Counted from the stretch's first letter, positions 19,437-28,895 are shown. The stretch is DNA of 64,000 nt from an uncultured Prevotella sp. (GCA_946548065.1 CAMNPM010000002.1:1-64000), one strand, 5' to 3'. Translations and numbers: made by a program. Notes: generated from the sequence alone by a model not told the origin.

Positions 19437-20822
19437 ATGAGAAATAGATCAAAGGCAATGAAGCTGCGCGGTTTATTATTTATTGTTTTTTCATTATTGT
19501 TTAGTCCTGTACTGGCTCAGACCGACTCTATTGGCTCCATAGTCGACGAGGTCATCTGGGTGGTGGGCGACGAGGCTATCCTAAAGTCGGATGTCGAGGC
19601 TATGCGTATTCAGGGACAGCAGGAAGGCATGCGCTGGTCGGGTGACCCCGATTGTGCCATACCTGAACAGATTGCTGTGCAGAAGCTCTATCTCAATCAG
19701 GCCATCATCGATAGCGTCGAGGTGACCGAGGCTGAGATTACTCAGGGTGTGGAGCAGTATATTGAGAATATGATTTCCGTCATTGGTTCGCGCGAGAAGC
19801 TCGAGGAGTATCAGAAGAAGAGCCTGACCCAGATTCGTGCTGACCTGCGTGAGTCGTATCGTGAGCGCCAGATGGTGCAGGGCATGCAGCAGAAGCTGGT
19901 GAAGGACATCACTGCAACCCCTTCAGAGGTGCGTCGCTATTTCCAGAACGTTCCTGAGGACAGTCTGCCGTTCGTGCCTACTGAGGTGGAGGTACAGATT
20001 ATCACCCAGCAGCCCCGTATCGAGCAGGATGAGATCAACCGTGTGAAAGAACAGCTTCGCGAGTTTGCCGACCGCGTCAACAAAGGCGAGACATCGTTCC
20101 AGACCCTTGCCCGTATGTATTCTGAAGACCCCGGCTCAGCCCGTCGAGGCGGTGAGCTTGACTATACTGGTCGAGGAATGCTTGACCCAGCATTTGCCAA
20201 TGTGGCTTTCAGTCTTACCGACCCCAAGCGTGTGTCGAAGATTGTAGAGTCAGAGTTTGGCTACCATATCATCCAGCTTGTCGACAAGCGAGGCGATAAG
20301 ATCAAGGTGCGCCACATCCTTCTGAAGCCTGTTGTCAGCCCTGATGCCATACAGGCCGCACTCAGTAGGTTGGACTCCATCCGTACTGACATAGTCGAGG
20401 GTAAGTTCCCCTTCGAGGCTGGTGCTTCTGTGATTTCCGATGATAAAGACACTCGCAACAATAATGGTCTGATGGCCAATATCACTCAGGAAGGGCGTAC
20501 ATCGCGCTTCAAGTTGTCCGACCTGCCCCCTGAGATTGCCAAGGCTGTCGATGTGCTGCAGGTAGGCGAGGTCTCCAAACCCTTTCAGATGATTAGCGAG
20601 CGTGGTAAGACAGTCTGTGCTATCGTCAAGCTGAAGAGTCGTACGGAGGGACACCGTGCTACGATTACCGAAGACTTCCAGGTGCTGAAGAATGTCGTTG
20701 CGGAGAAGCGTCGTCAGCAACGCCTTCATGAGTGGGTGGTCAATCGCATCAAGTCCGTCTATGTGCGAGTGAACGACCGCTACCGCGACTGCAAGTTCGA
20801 ATACGAAGGGTGGATTAGGTGA
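19437..20822 (+). CDS. surA: Peptidylprolyl isomerase SurA-like
   Basis: A 461-residue periplasmic chaperone. It has a signal peptide (LLFIVFSLLFSPVLA-QT), a SurA N-terminal helical region (VDEVIWVVGDEAILKSDVE) and two parvulin domains: one at about 175-280 with FQTLARMYSEDPGSARRGGELDYTGRG, the other at about 285-390 with RHILLKP. The family delivers outer-membrane proteins to the BAM complex. The ATG at 19458 (MKLRGLLF) is an alternative start that gives a more typical signal peptide. Confidence 0.88.
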   Translation: MRNRSKAMKLRGLLFIVFSLLFSPVLAQTDSIGSIVDEVIWVVGDEAILKSDVEAMRIQGQQEGMRWSGDPDCAIPEQIAVQKLYLNQAIIDSVEVTEAEITQGVEQYIENMISVIGSREKLEEYQKKSLTQIRADLRESYRERQMVQGMQQKLVKDITATPSEVRRYFQNVPEDSLPFVPTEVEVQIITQQPRIEQDEINRVKEQLREFADRVNKGETSFQTLARMYSEDPGSARRGGELDYTGRGMLDPAFANVAFSLTDPKRVSKIVESEFGYHIIQLVDKRGDKIKVRHILLKPVVSPDAIQAALSRLDSIRTDIVEGKFPFEAGASVISDDKDTRNNNGLMANITQEGRTSRFKLSDLPPEIAKAVDVLQVGEVSKPFQMISERGKTVCAIVKLKSRTEGHRATITEDFQVLKNVVAEKRRQQRLHEWVVNRIKSVYVRVNDRYRDCKFEYEGWIR

Positions 20823-20850
20823 GTTGAGAGTTGACTGTTTATAGAACATT

Positions 20851-22575
20851 GTGAAAAGGGGCTTTTTAGTCATCATAGGTCTTGTGTTGCTGCTGATGGT
20901 GTTTGCCGTGCAGCCCGTCAAGAAGCGCACTCCTCGCAAGAAGGCGAAGGCGGTGCAGCAGGACAAACGTGTCTATCTGGTACATGCGGACAAACTGTAC
21001 TTCGACCAATATCGTACTGATGGAGCTCAGATTCTTGTAGGTAGTGTACACTTCCGTCACGTCGGAGCCAACCTGTATTGCGACAGTGCCCATTTCTATG
21101 AGGAGTCCAACTCCTTCGAGGCCTTCGGGCATGTCAGGATGGTGCAGGGCGACACGCTGAGCCTGGTGAGCGAATATGCCTATTACGACGGCAACGACCA
21201 GTTGGCACAGGCGCGTCGTAATGTGGTTCTTCGCCATCGGAAGACCACACTCTATACCGACTCGCTGGACTACGACCGGATGTATAGCTTCGGTAATTTC
21301 TTCGAAGGCGGTAAGATGGTCGACGGTAAGTCTACGCTGACCAGCGACTGGGGTGAGTACCATACTGACACGAAGATGGCGATGTTCTACTTCGACGTGC
21401 GCCTCAAGGACCAGAAGATGTATCTCACCACCGACTCGTTGTATTACGACACCCGTACCTCACGAGCCCATATCGTAGGCCCCTCGCACATCACCTCCGG
21501 CACCAGCCGCATCTATAGTGAGAATGGTTACTATAATACCAAGACCGAAGAGTCGGAGCTCTTTGGGCGTTCTGTTATCGAGGACCAGGGACGCACCTTG
21601 GTAGGCGACAGCGTGTTCCACAATGCCAAGACTGGCACCAACTACGCCTATTGGAATGTGGTGCTTACCGACACCGTCAACAAGACGATGCTGACAGGCG
21701 ACTATGCCGAATATAACGACTCTACCGGCTATGCGATGGCCACCAATCGTGCGGTAGCCATCGACTTCTCCCAGAACGACTCCCTGTTCATGCATGCTGA
21801 CACCTTTAAGATATTCACCTACAACAATAAGACGGACTCTGTCTATCGCGAGATGCATGCCTATAATAAGGTGCGAGCCTGGCGCATTGACGTGCAGGCA
21901 GTCTGCGACTCACTGGTCTACAACTCGCAGGACTCGTGTATGACGATGTACCACGACCCCATTGTCTGGAACAAGGGTCAGCAGCTCTTTGGCGAGGTCA
22001 TCAAGGTGTATATGAAGAACAACAAGCTCGACTGGGCTCACGTGATAGGTCAGGCTTTCTCTACCGAGCAGATGCCCGATTCCGTGCATTTCAACCAGGT
22101 GTCGTCGAAGGAGATGAAAGCCTTCTTCGTCGATGGTCAGATGCATGAGATGCAGGCCATCGACAACGTGCTGGTGGTCTATTATCCTATCGATGATTCC
22201 GACAGTACGCTCATCGGGCTCAACTATACCGAGACACCGCTGCTGAAGATGCTTCTCGAGAACCGTAAGATGAAGCGTATCTGGATGGAGAAGCCCACGG
22301 GTACGCTCTATCCTATGACCCAGATACCGCCCGACAAGTATTTCCTGCCCTCGTATGCTTGGTTCGACTATATCCGTCCGCTCGACAAGCAGGATATCTT
22401 CAATTGGCGCGGCAAGAAATCAGGCACCGAACTGAAGGAGCATAAGCGACGTGAGCGTCCTCGCAACACGCCTTCCGCATCTCCTGCAACACCTCCGCTC
22501 GCTCAGCCTGCAACACCTCCGCTCGCTCAGCCGCCTGTTGCCCCCACCGACTCTATTCAAAAACCTGCCTTATGA
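20851..22575 (+). CDS. OstA/LptA-like LPS transport protein
   Basis: A 574-residue protein beginning at a GTG, with an N-terminal signal or anchor (LVIIGLVLLLMVFAVQP). Residues about 40-480 are a long run of OstA-type beta-strand repeats (VHFRHVGANLYCDSAHFYEES, FEAFGHVRMVQGDTL, YYDTRTSRAHIVGP), the beta-jellyroll of LptA and the LptD N-terminus. It is much longer than LptA and lacks the LptD barrel. The C-terminal tail is Pro-rich with two identical PATPPLAQ units. The stop overlaps the mutL start by 4 bp. It probably binds lipopolysaccharide across the periplasm. Confidence 0.82.
   Translation: MKRGFLVIIGLVLLLMVFAVQPVKKRTPRKKAKAVQQDKRVYLVHADKLYFDQYRTDGAQILVGSVHFRHVGANLYCDSAHFYEESNSFEAFGHVRMVQGDTLSLVSEYAYYDGNDQLAQARRNVVLRHRKTTLYTDSLDYDRMYSFGNFFEGGKMVDGKSTLTSDWGEYHTDTKMAMFYFDVRLKDQKMYLTTDSLYYDTRTSRAHIVGPSHITSGTSRIYSENGYYNTKTEESELFGRSVIEDQGRTLVGDSVFHNAKTGTNYAYWNVVLTDTVNKTMLTGDYAEYNDSTGYAMATNRAVAIDFSQNDSLFMHADTFKIFTYNNKTDSVYREMHAYNKVRAWRIDVQAVCDSLVYNSQDSCMTMYHDPIVWNKGQQLFGEVIKVYMKNNKLDWAHVIGQAFSTEQMPDSVHFNQVSSKEMKAFFVDGQMHEMQAIDNVLVVYYPIDDSDSTLIGLNYTETPLLKMLLENRKMKRIWMEKPTGTLYPMTQIPPDKYFLPSYAWFDYIRPLDKQDIFNWRGKKSGTELKEHKRRERPRNTPSASPATPPLAQPATPPLAQPPVAPTDSIQKPAL
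22483..22530 (+). repeat. 24-bp tandem duplication in the OstA-like gene
   Basis: Two exact 24-bp copies (22483-22506 and 22507-22530) encode PATPPLAQ twice in the Pro-rich tail. The reading frame is preserved. Confidence 0.9.
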
Positions 22576-24425
22576 CTGATGTAATCCATCTGCTACCCGA
22601 CAGCGTTGCCAACCAGATTGCTGCTGGCGAGGTGATACAGCGTCCGGCATCCGTCATCAAGGAACTGGTGGAGAATGCGGTAGATGCCGGAGCACAGACC
22701 ATCCACGTGTTGGTGGTCGATGCCGGAAGAACATCCATACAAGTTATCGACGACGGTTGCGGCATGTCGGAGACCGATGCCCGTCTGGCTTTCGAGCGTC
22801 ACGCCACCTCTAAGATTCTGCAGGCCGACGACCTGTTTAGCCTGCAGACGATGGGATTTAGGGGCGAGGCGCTACCCTCCATCGCTGCTGTGGCCCAGGT
22901 GGAGCTGCGCACCCGCAGGGCTGCCGATGAGGTAGGCACCAGTCTGCTCATCTCTGCCTCACGGGTCGAGAATCAAGAACCCTGTTCTTGCAGCCCGGGT
23001 ACCAGTATCACCGTCAGCAATCTATTCTTCAACGTTCCTGCACGTCGTAAGTTCCTCAAGACCAACGCCACTGAGCTTAACAATATCCTCACCGCCTTCG
23101 AGCGCATCGTACTCGTCTATCCCTCCGTCAACTTCACGCTCCACAGCAACAGCCAGGAGCTGATGAACCTTCGTGCTGGGTCATTGCTTCAGCGTATCAC
23201 CGATGTCTATGGTCGCCGCTATGCCCAGGACCTGCTGCCCATTCAGGTAGAGACGGCCCTCTGTAAGGTGACGGGCTTTGTGGCCAAGCCAGAGACGGCT
23301 CGCAAGAAAGGGGCTCCGGAGTGCTTCTTCGTCAACGGACGTTTCATGAAGCATCCTTATTTCCATAAAGCCGTCCAGCAGGCCTACGAGCGACTGGTGC
23401 CAGCAGGGTCGCACGTACCTTATTTTATATATTTTGAGGTCAGTCCTGCTGACATCGATGTCAATATCCATCCCACCAAGACGGAAATCAAGTTCGAGAA
23501 CGAGCAGTATATCTGGCAGTTGCTGATGGCAGCGGTGAAGGATGCTATCGGACAGTTCTGCGAGGTGCCGCAGTTAGACTTCGACACCGAGGGACGGCCC
23601 GAGATACCCACCTACGCCCCCACGCAGTCGGACTCCGCCCGCTTTGCCACCCCCTCGTCGCTCGACCATCATAACCCGCAGTATAATCCCTTCAGCAGCA
23701 GCAAGCGCAAGACCGCACCCGCTTCTGGCTGGGAGCAACTCTATGCCGACCTGCCTCGGCAGACATCCACTGAGCAACCAGCCCCTTCGCTCTTCGACAA
23801 CGATAGCACCCTTGCTCCGTTGGGAGGCTCCCAAGACCTTGCCTCAGTGGCTTCCGAGAAATCGCCTGTCCACTATCAGTACAAGGGATGCTACATCATG
23901 ACCGCTGTCAAGTCGGGCCTCATGATCATCGACCAGTATCGTGCCGATGTGCGCATACGCTACGAGCAGTATCTGGCACAGTTGCAGATGCGCGCTGCTG
24001 ATACCCAGCAGGTGCTCTTTCCTGAGGTGGTGCAGTTTGCCCCTTCCGAAATCCCCTTCCTCGAACAGATCCTGCCGCGTATGTCGGCTATAGGCTTCGA
24101 ACTCACCGACCTGGGACAAGGCAGCTATGCTGTTAATGGTATTCCTGCAGGCATCGAGGGCTTGGACTATGTGCAGCTGCTCCACAATCTTGTCGACGAG
24201 ACCCTTCACCATCACTCCGACTCTGCTGAGCAGCAGGCACAGGCTATTGCTCTCAGTATGGCCCGGCAGACAGCCGTACCGCAGGGGCAGGTGCTCAGCA
24301 ACGAGGAGATGGAGAATCTGGTCAACGAGCTCTTCTCGTGCAGCAACGTCAACTACACTCCTGATGGCCGCAGCATTTTGGCCATCCTTCCCCAGCACGA
24401 TATTGAGAAGTTGCTGGATAAATGA
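22572..24425 (+). CDS. mutL: DNA mismatch repair protein MutL
   Basis: A 617-residue GHKL ATPase. The N-terminal domain shows ELVENAVDAGA, DDGCGM and TMGFRGEALPSIAAV, all diagnostic. A variable linker (about 340-430) follows and then the C-terminal dimerisation domain. I see no DQHAxxE(x)4E endonuclease motif; the equivalent position reads IDQYRADVRIRYEQYL, so nicking activity is doubtful by eye. It overlaps the ostA-like gene by 4 bp. Confidence 0.95.
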   Translation: MTDVIHLLPDSVANQIAAGEVIQRPASVIKELVENAVDAGAQTIHVLVVDAGRTSIQVIDDGCGMSETDARLAFERHATSKILQADDLFSLQTMGFRGEALPSIAAVAQVELRTRRAADEVGTSLLISASRVENQEPCSCSPGTSITVSNLFFNVPARRKFLKTNATELNNILTAFERIVLVYPSVNFTLHSNSQELMNLRAGSLLQRITDVYGRRYAQDLLPIQVETALCKVTGFVAKPETARKKGAPECFFVNGRFMKHPYFHKAVQQAYERLVPAGSHVPYFIYFEVSPADIDVNIHPTKTEIKFENEQYIWQLLMAAVKDAIGQFCEVPQLDFDTEGRPEIPTYAPTQSDSARFATPSSLDHHNPQYNPFSSSKRKTAPASGWEQLYADLPRQTSTEQPAPSLFDNDSTLAPLGGSQDLASVASEKSPVHYQYKGCYIMTAVKSGLMIIDQYRADVRIRYEQYLAQLQMRAADTQQVLFPEVVQFAPSEIPFLEQILPRMSAIGFELTDLGQGSYAVNGIPAGIEGLDYVQLLHNLVDETLHHHSDSAEQQAQAIALSMARQTAVPQGQVLSNEEMENLVNELFSCSNVNYTPDGRSILAILPQHDIEKLLDK

Positions 24426-24455
24426 CACGAATGAATGACAAAACTAAATAGAGAG

Positions 24456-25619
24456 ATGTATATGAGAAAGTTATTAGTGATTTTAGCCTTCATAGGTGTG
24501 TCGCATGCCGCTATGGCACAAGACGATCAGGTCTCTGATGCGAAGCACAGTGTGGTGACCAACTCGTTCTGGTCCAACTGGTTCATCCAGGCCAATGCCG
24601 TAGGTACCTCGTTCTGGGGTAGTCAGGAGAGCACGGGTGTCAAGTTCAGTAAGCTCTTCAAGTCCTATCGCACCAACCTCGGCTTCTCCGTTGCCCTGGG
24701 TAAGTGGTTCACGCCCGGACTGGGTCTGCGCACCAAGTTCAATGGTGTCTGGGGACGTAGCGTTATCTCAGAAGATAAGTCGCTCAATGCCAGCCGCTAC
24801 TGGACGCTCCACGAACAGGCTCTCTTCAACTTGAGCAATATGCTGATGGGCTATAACGAGGAGCGTGTATGGGACTTTATTCCCTATGCTGGTGCCGGCA
24901 TCAGTCGGAATATGTCGTACAACGCTTATTCTATGGGTTTGTCGGTGGGCATTCTGAACACCTTCAACCTGTCGCGCAAGGTAGCCCTTAACCTCGATAT
25001 CAATTATGGCATCTATGGAGCAGGGGCCGACGGTTTTGCCCATAGCAATGCTAATGCCAACAGCCTGAAAACCAAAGACCGTATGGTCAGCGTCGAGGTA
25101 GGATTCACCTATCGTCTGGGTAGTGCCACCTGGCGTAAGGTTGTTGATACGGACGCTCAGAGTGCTTTGGCTGAGAGCGAGATTGATGCCCTGAACGCCC
25201 AGTTGGCTGATGCGTTGGCAGAGAACGAACGTCTGGCCGGGCAGCTGTCTGCCCAGCAGCCCGCTCCCGTCGTCCAGCAGCCCGCAGCAGAGCCCCAGCT
25301 GGTGAGTGCTCCCGTATCGGTGTTCTTTGACCTCAACAAGTCTGCTATCGCTTCCAGACGCGAGTTGCAGAATGTGGCCGACCTTGTGGCGCTGGCTCGT
25401 CAGCAGCATGCCAAGCTGGTGGTTACTGGCTATGCCGACAGTGCTACGGGCAATGCCGACTACAACCGCCAGCTGTCGCAGCAGCGAGCCGATGCGGTGG
25501 TGGCCGAGATCGTCAAGCTGGGTTTTGCTCGCGAGGACATAGAGGTGGTGGCAGCAGGAGGTGTTGACAACTTGTCGCCTTCGCCCTATAACCGTCGCGT
25601 GACTGTTGCCCTGAAGTAG
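24456..25619 (+). CDS. OmpA-family outer membrane protein
   Basis: A 387-residue protein with a signal peptide (KLLVILAFIGVSHAAMA-QD), an N-terminal beta-barrel (about 25-225, alternating strands with aromatic residues), a short coiled or Ala/Gln-rich linker (LNAQLADALAENERLAGQLSAQQPAPVVQQP) and a C-terminal OmpA peptidoglycan-binding domain (FFDLNKSAI, LVVTGYADSATGNADYNRQLSQQRADAV, PYNRRVTVALK). The family ties the outer membrane to peptidoglycan. Start candidates are 24435, 24456 and 24462; the latter two give a cleaner signal peptide. Confidence 0.85.
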   Translation: MYMRKLLVILAFIGVSHAAMAQDDQVSDAKHSVVTNSFWSNWFIQANAVGTSFWGSQESTGVKFSKLFKSYRTNLGFSVALGKWFTPGLGLRTKFNGVWGRSVISEDKSLNASRYWTLHEQALFNLSNMLMGYNEERVWDFIPYAGAGISRNMSYNAYSMGLSVGILNTFNLSRKVALNLDINYGIYGAGADGFAHSNANANSLKTKDRMVSVEVGFTYRLGSATWRKVVDTDAQSALAESEIDALNAQLADALAENERLAGQLSAQQPAPVVQQPAAEPQLVSAPVSVFFDLNKSAIASRRELQNVADLVALARQQHAKLVVTGYADSATGNADYNRQLSQQRADAVVAEIVKLGFAREDIEVVAAGGVDNLSPSPYNRRVTVALK

Positions 25620-25688
25620 GGCAGGGTGCGCTTATTCAGGCGCTGAAACATAAAATTTCACATGTAAAGCAAAAAAGTGGTGCAAAAG

Positions 25689-25720
25689 TTTGGTGGTTTC
25701 AAAAAAACTCCGTACCTTTG
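25689..25720 (+). promoter_or_regulatory. Promoter of tRNA-Val
   Basis: TTTG at 25689-25692 and TACCTTTG at 25713-25720, spaced by 20 nt. Transcription should begin about 13 nt before the mature tRNA. Confidence 0.75.
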
Positions 25721-25739
25721 CACCGCTTTTGAAAAGCAA

Positions 25740-25817
25740 GGGCGTTTAGCTCAGCTGGTTTAGAGCATCTGCCTTACAAGCAGAGGGTCGGCGGTTCGAA
25801 TCCGTCAACGCCCACCA
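25740..25817 (+). tRNA. tRNA-Val (anticodon TAC)
   Basis: Acceptor arms GGGCGTT and AACGCCC pair fully. The anticodon stem TCTGC/GCAGA encloses loop CTTACAA, with anticodon TAC, reading valine codons. The T-loop is GTTCGAAT and CCA is encoded at 25815-25817. Confidence 0.95.
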
Positions 25818-25827
25818 GAACAATGAC

Positions 25828-25862
25828 AAGTCTCACTCCAACTATAGGGTGAGGCTTTTTTG
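25828..25862 (+). terminator. Terminator after tRNA-Val
   Basis: GTCTCAC (25830-25836) pairs with GTGAGGC (25849-25855) with one G-U, followed by six T. Confidence 0.7.
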
Positions 25863-25927
25863 TATTTCCACTCTTCCCTTGTCATGCCGACATGACTCAC
25901 CCCTATGAAATTTCTACTGACCCGACA

Positions 25928-25943
25928 TTAGGGAATTCCCTAA
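25928..25943. repeat. 16-bp perfect palindrome
   Basis: TTAGGGAATTCCCTAA is fully self-complementary and lies just upstream of the -33 element of the following lipoprotein gene. It may be an operator for an unknown dimeric regulator. Confidence 0.5.
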
Positions 25944-25964
25944 GCAATTTTGGGGAGATTCCTC

Positions 25965-25995
25965 TTTGCGGTTCGTCAGAAAATGTTTATCTTTG
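25965..25995 (+). promoter_or_regulatory. Promoter of the glycine-zipper lipoprotein gene
   Basis: TTTG (25965-25968) and TATCTTTG (25988-25995), spacing 19 nt, about 30 nt before the ATG at 26026. Confidence 0.75.
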
Positions 25996-26025
25996 CATCG
26001 TGAATTATTAATAAAGGACATGCAT

Positions 26026-26916
26026 ATGAAGAAGAATGTATTATGGCTGCTTTGCTCGCTGGTGTTGTTGACTGGTTGTGGCACCTATACTGGTCAGGGA
26101 GCCGCAACGGGTGGTACCTTTGGCGCTATCTTAGGTTCTGCCATCGGTGGTATCTCTGGCGGTCGTCATGGTAGTAATTTAGGTACGGTTATCGGCATGG
26201 CCGGTGGTGCTGCTGTGGGTGCCGCAGTGGGCTCAGCTGCCGACCAGCGGGTGGCAGAGCGTACTGCCGAGTATCGTCAGGAGCGAGCCCGTCGTGCTGC
26301 AGCTGCTGGCTACGATGGTGCCTATGGCGGTGGCAACTATGGTGGCTCTGCTGGTGGTTATGGCAGTGGCAACTATGGTGGCTCTGCTGGTGGTTATGAA
26401 GGCGGGCAAGGCAGTAGCGACAGCGGCTACGATGCCTCTGGGCGCGGCGACGACCGTATCGACTTCGATGCCCCTGGTCCTCGCGACGGACGCGGCACCT
26501 ATTCTGCGGCTACTCCCCGTGTCTATACCCCTACGTCCGAGCCTGGCTACCACGTTCACTACAATGCCTTGATCGAGATTCGCAACGCCCGTGTCATTGA
26601 TGCCAATCACGATGGTGTGCTGCGTGCCGGTGAAGAGTGCAAGGTGACATTCGAGATTATGAATAACTCGTCGCAGGTGCTCTACGACGTACAGCCCACC
26701 GTGTTCGACGTTACGGGCAACAAGCACATACATATTTCTCCCAACCTGCACGTGGAGAGCATCGACCCCCATAGCGGTATACGCTATACAGCCTCCATCC
26801 TGGCAGACAGGAAGCTGAAGGACGGCTCCATCGTTATCCGTGTGGGTGTGGCTCAGGGCAACCGCGAGATTACCTCACAGATGCAGGAGTTCACCGTTCG
26901 CACATCGAGAAAGTAG
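26026..26916 (+). CDS. Glycine-zipper lipoprotein with Gly/Tyr repeats
   Basis: A 296-residue lipoprotein with lipobox LLTGC. The N-terminal part (about 25-80) is a glycine-zipper region (GAATGGTFGAILGSAIGGISG, GMAGGAAVGAAVGSA) as in surface or Rcs-type lipoproteins. Then comes a low-complexity Gly/Tyr/Ser stretch with two 12-residue units (GGNYGGSAGGYG), and a C-terminal domain (about 190-296) with a beta-sandwich feel (IRNARVIDANHDGVLRAGEECKVTFEIMNNSS). The ATG at 26026 was chosen because it follows the promoter and begins the signal peptide. Function unknown; probably envelope-associated. Confidence 0.75.
   Translation: MKKNVLWLLCSLVLLTGCGTYTGQGAATGGTFGAILGSAIGGISGGRHGSNLGTVIGMAGGAAVGAAVGSAADQRVAERTAEYRQERARRAAAAGYDGAYGGGNYGGSAGGYGSGNYGGSAGGYEGGQGSSDSGYDASGRGDDRIDFDAPGPRDGRGTYSAATPRVYTPTSEPGYHVHYNALIEIRNARVIDANHDGVLRAGEECKVTFEIMNNSSQVLYDVQPTVFDVTGNKHIHISPNLHVESIDPHSGIRYTASILADRKLKDGSIVIRVGVAQGNREITSQMQEFTVRTSRK
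26331..26398 (+). repeat. 36-bp-period duplication in the lipoprotein gene
   Basis: Two identical 32-nt copies begin at 26331 and 26367, encoding the Gly/Tyr-rich GGNYGGSAGGYG units. Confidence 0.85.
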
Positions 26917-26954
26917 GCGAGGGAGAGTTAAGAATTAAGAAAAAAGATAAAGGG

Positions 26955-27458
26955 TCACTTAGGAGCTTGGCGGGATTCCGGCAAGCTCTTTTCTATTTCC
27001 TGCCAGATGGGGCGCATGTCCTTGGCACCCTCGTTGGTTTCCAGCTCCAGCTCAGGCAGGTCTATCTCGTCGGTAGGCAAGTAGGGGATGATGATGCTGT
27101 TCACCTTCTGCACGATGACCACTGCTACGCCCTTCGAGATGATGTCGAGCTCCTTGGCAGCGCGCCACGACAGGTCGATGATGCGTCCTCGCACGAAGGG
27201 TCCGCGGTCGGTCACGCGTACGGTCACGCTGCGCTTGTTGGCCGGATTGGTCACCCTGAGCAAGGTGCCGAAGGGATAGGTGCGGTGGGCACATGTCAGC
27301 GAGTCGTTGTGCAGGCGTTCGCCGCTGGCCGTCTTGCGCCCGGCAAGGCGCTGGGCATAATACGAAGCCTTACCCTCCTGCTGGTCTTGGGCCAGCAACA
27401 GGGTAAAGCTCATTGTCATCAGTGTCGCTATAACAGCTATCTTGCTCTTAATACACAT
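26955..27458 (-). CDS. RlpA-like double-psi beta-barrel protein
   Basis: A 167-residue exported protein with a signal peptide ([13 protein letters not shown]). The RlpA domain is clear: [68 protein letters not shown]. RlpA proteins are lytic transglycosylases of denuded septal glycan; the catalytic Asp of DRGPF is present. No SPOR domain follows; the last 50 residues are acidic. It lies 35 bp downstream of gdhA on the same strand. Confidence 0.85.
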   Translation of the reverse strand: MCIKSKIAVIATLMTMSFTLLLAQDQQEGKASYYAQRLAGRKTASGERLHNDSLTCAHRTYPFGTLLRVTNPANKRSVTVRVTDRGPFVRGRIIDLSWRAAKELDIISKGVAVVIVQKVNSIIIPYLPTDEIDLPELELETNEGAKDMRPIWQEIEKSLPESRQAPK

Positions 27459-27493
27459 TCATTATTATACTGACTCTTGGCCTGGGGCTGGGC

Positions 27494-28831
27494 TTATACC
27501 ACTCCCTGTGCCAGCATGGCTTTGGCCACCTTCATGAATCCGGCAACGTTGGCGCCCTTGACATAGTTGACGTAGTCGCCTTCCTTGCCGTACTTCACGC
27601 ATTGCTCGTGAATGCCCGACATGATGTGGTGCAGGTGCTGGTCTACCTCCTCGCCGGTCCAGGCGATGCGCATCGAGTTCTGCGTCATCTCCAGTCCGCT
27701 GGTAGCCACACCGCCTGCATTCACCGCTTTGCCTGGGGCAAACAGCTGGTGGGCGGCAATAAACTTGTTGACGGCCTCTGCCGTGCATCCCATGTTGCTG
27801 ACCTCAGCCACGCACAACGGCTTCTGTGCCAGTATCATGTCGGCATCGTCGCCGTTCAGCTCGTTCTGGGTGGCACAGGGCAGATAGATGTCGGCCTTCT
27901 GCTCCCACGGCTTCTTGCCTTCATAGAATGTCGAGCCTGGGAACTCGTCAGCGTATGGCTGGCAGATGTCGTTGCCCGAGGCGCGCAGCTCCAGCAGGTA
28001 GTCTATCTTCTCCTCATCCAGTCCGGCGGGGTCGTAGATGTAGCCGTCGGGTCCGGAGATGGTAATCACCTTGGCTCCCAGCTCGGTAGCCTTCTTGGCA
28101 GCGCCCCATGCCACATTGCCGAAGCCCGACAGGGCCACCGTCTTGCCTTTGATTTCCAACCCGTGCTCCTGCATCATCTGGTGTACAAAGTACAGTGCAC
28201 CGTATCCGGTAGCCTCCGGGCGCAGTATGGAGCCTCCCCATTCCATTCCCTTGCCTGTGAGGGTGGCACCACGGAATTCTGAGGTCAGCTTCTTGTACAT
28301 GCCGAAGAGGTAGCCAATCTCGCGTCCGCCTACACCGATGTCGCCGGCCGGTACGTCCATATCGGGGCCAATCACCTTGTACAGCTCCCACATGAAGGCT
28401 TGGCAGAAGCGCATGATCTCAGCATCGCTCTTGCCGCGTGGCGAGAAGTCGGAGCCGCCCTTGCCGCCGCCCATAGGCAGCGTGGTGAGCGCATTCTTGA
28501 AGGTCTGCTCGAAGCCCAGGAACTTCAGGATGCTCAGGTTTACTGACGAGTGGAAGCGCAGTCCTCCCTTGTATGGTCCGATGGCACTGTTGAACTGCAC
28601 ACGGTAGCCTATGTTCACCTGCACCTCGCCCTTGTCGTCGACCCAGGGCACACGGAAGGTGATGATGCGTTCTGGTTCTACAATACGTTCCACAATCTTG
28701 GCTTTCTCGAACTCCGGATGCTGGTTGTAAACGTCTTTGATGGACTCCAGCACCTCGCGCACTGCTTGCAGGAACTCTACTTCGCCCGGATGTTTCTTCT
28801 CCAGGTCTTGCATGATTTTCTCTACGTTCAT
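27494..28831 (-). CDS. gdhA: Glutamate dehydrogenase (probably NADP-dependent)
   Basis: A 445-residue enzyme interconverting 2-oxoglutarate plus ammonia and glutamate. The substrate Lys is in PMGGGKGGSDF, followed by the conserved GPDMDVPAGDIGVGGREIGYLFG. The Rossmann motif reads GFGNVAWGAAKKA. Length and motifs match the hexameric class I enzymes, which in Bacteroidales are usually NADP-linked. Regulation by nitrogen is likely but no operator is visible. The AraC-type regulator lies just upstream on the same strand. Confidence 0.93.
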   Translation of the reverse strand: MNVEKIMQDLEKKHPGEVEFLQAVREVLESIKDVYNQHPEFEKAKIVERIVEPERIITFRVPWVDDKGEVQVNIGYRVQFNSAIGPYKGGLRFHSSVNLSILKFLGFEQTFKNALTTLPMGGGKGGSDFSPRGKSDAEIMRFCQAFMWELYKVIGPDMDVPAGDIGVGGREIGYLFGMYKKLTSEFRGATLTGKGMEWGGSILRPEATGYGALYFVHQMMQEHGLEIKGKTVALSGFGNVAWGAAKKATELGAKVITISGPDGYIYDPAGLDEEKIDYLLELRASGNDICQPYADEFPGSTFYEGKKPWEQKADIYLPCATQNELNGDDADMILAQKPLCVAEVSNMGCTAEAVNKFIAAHQLFAPGKAVNAGGVATSGLEMTQNSMRIAWTGEEVDQHLHHIMSGIHEQCVKYGKEGDYVNYVKGANVAGFMKVAKAMLAQGVV

Positions 28832-28895
28832 AGTATAGTTTATTTTTAGTTATAGATGATAGGTGTTTGTTTGTCACTTTGTTAGTTTGACCACG

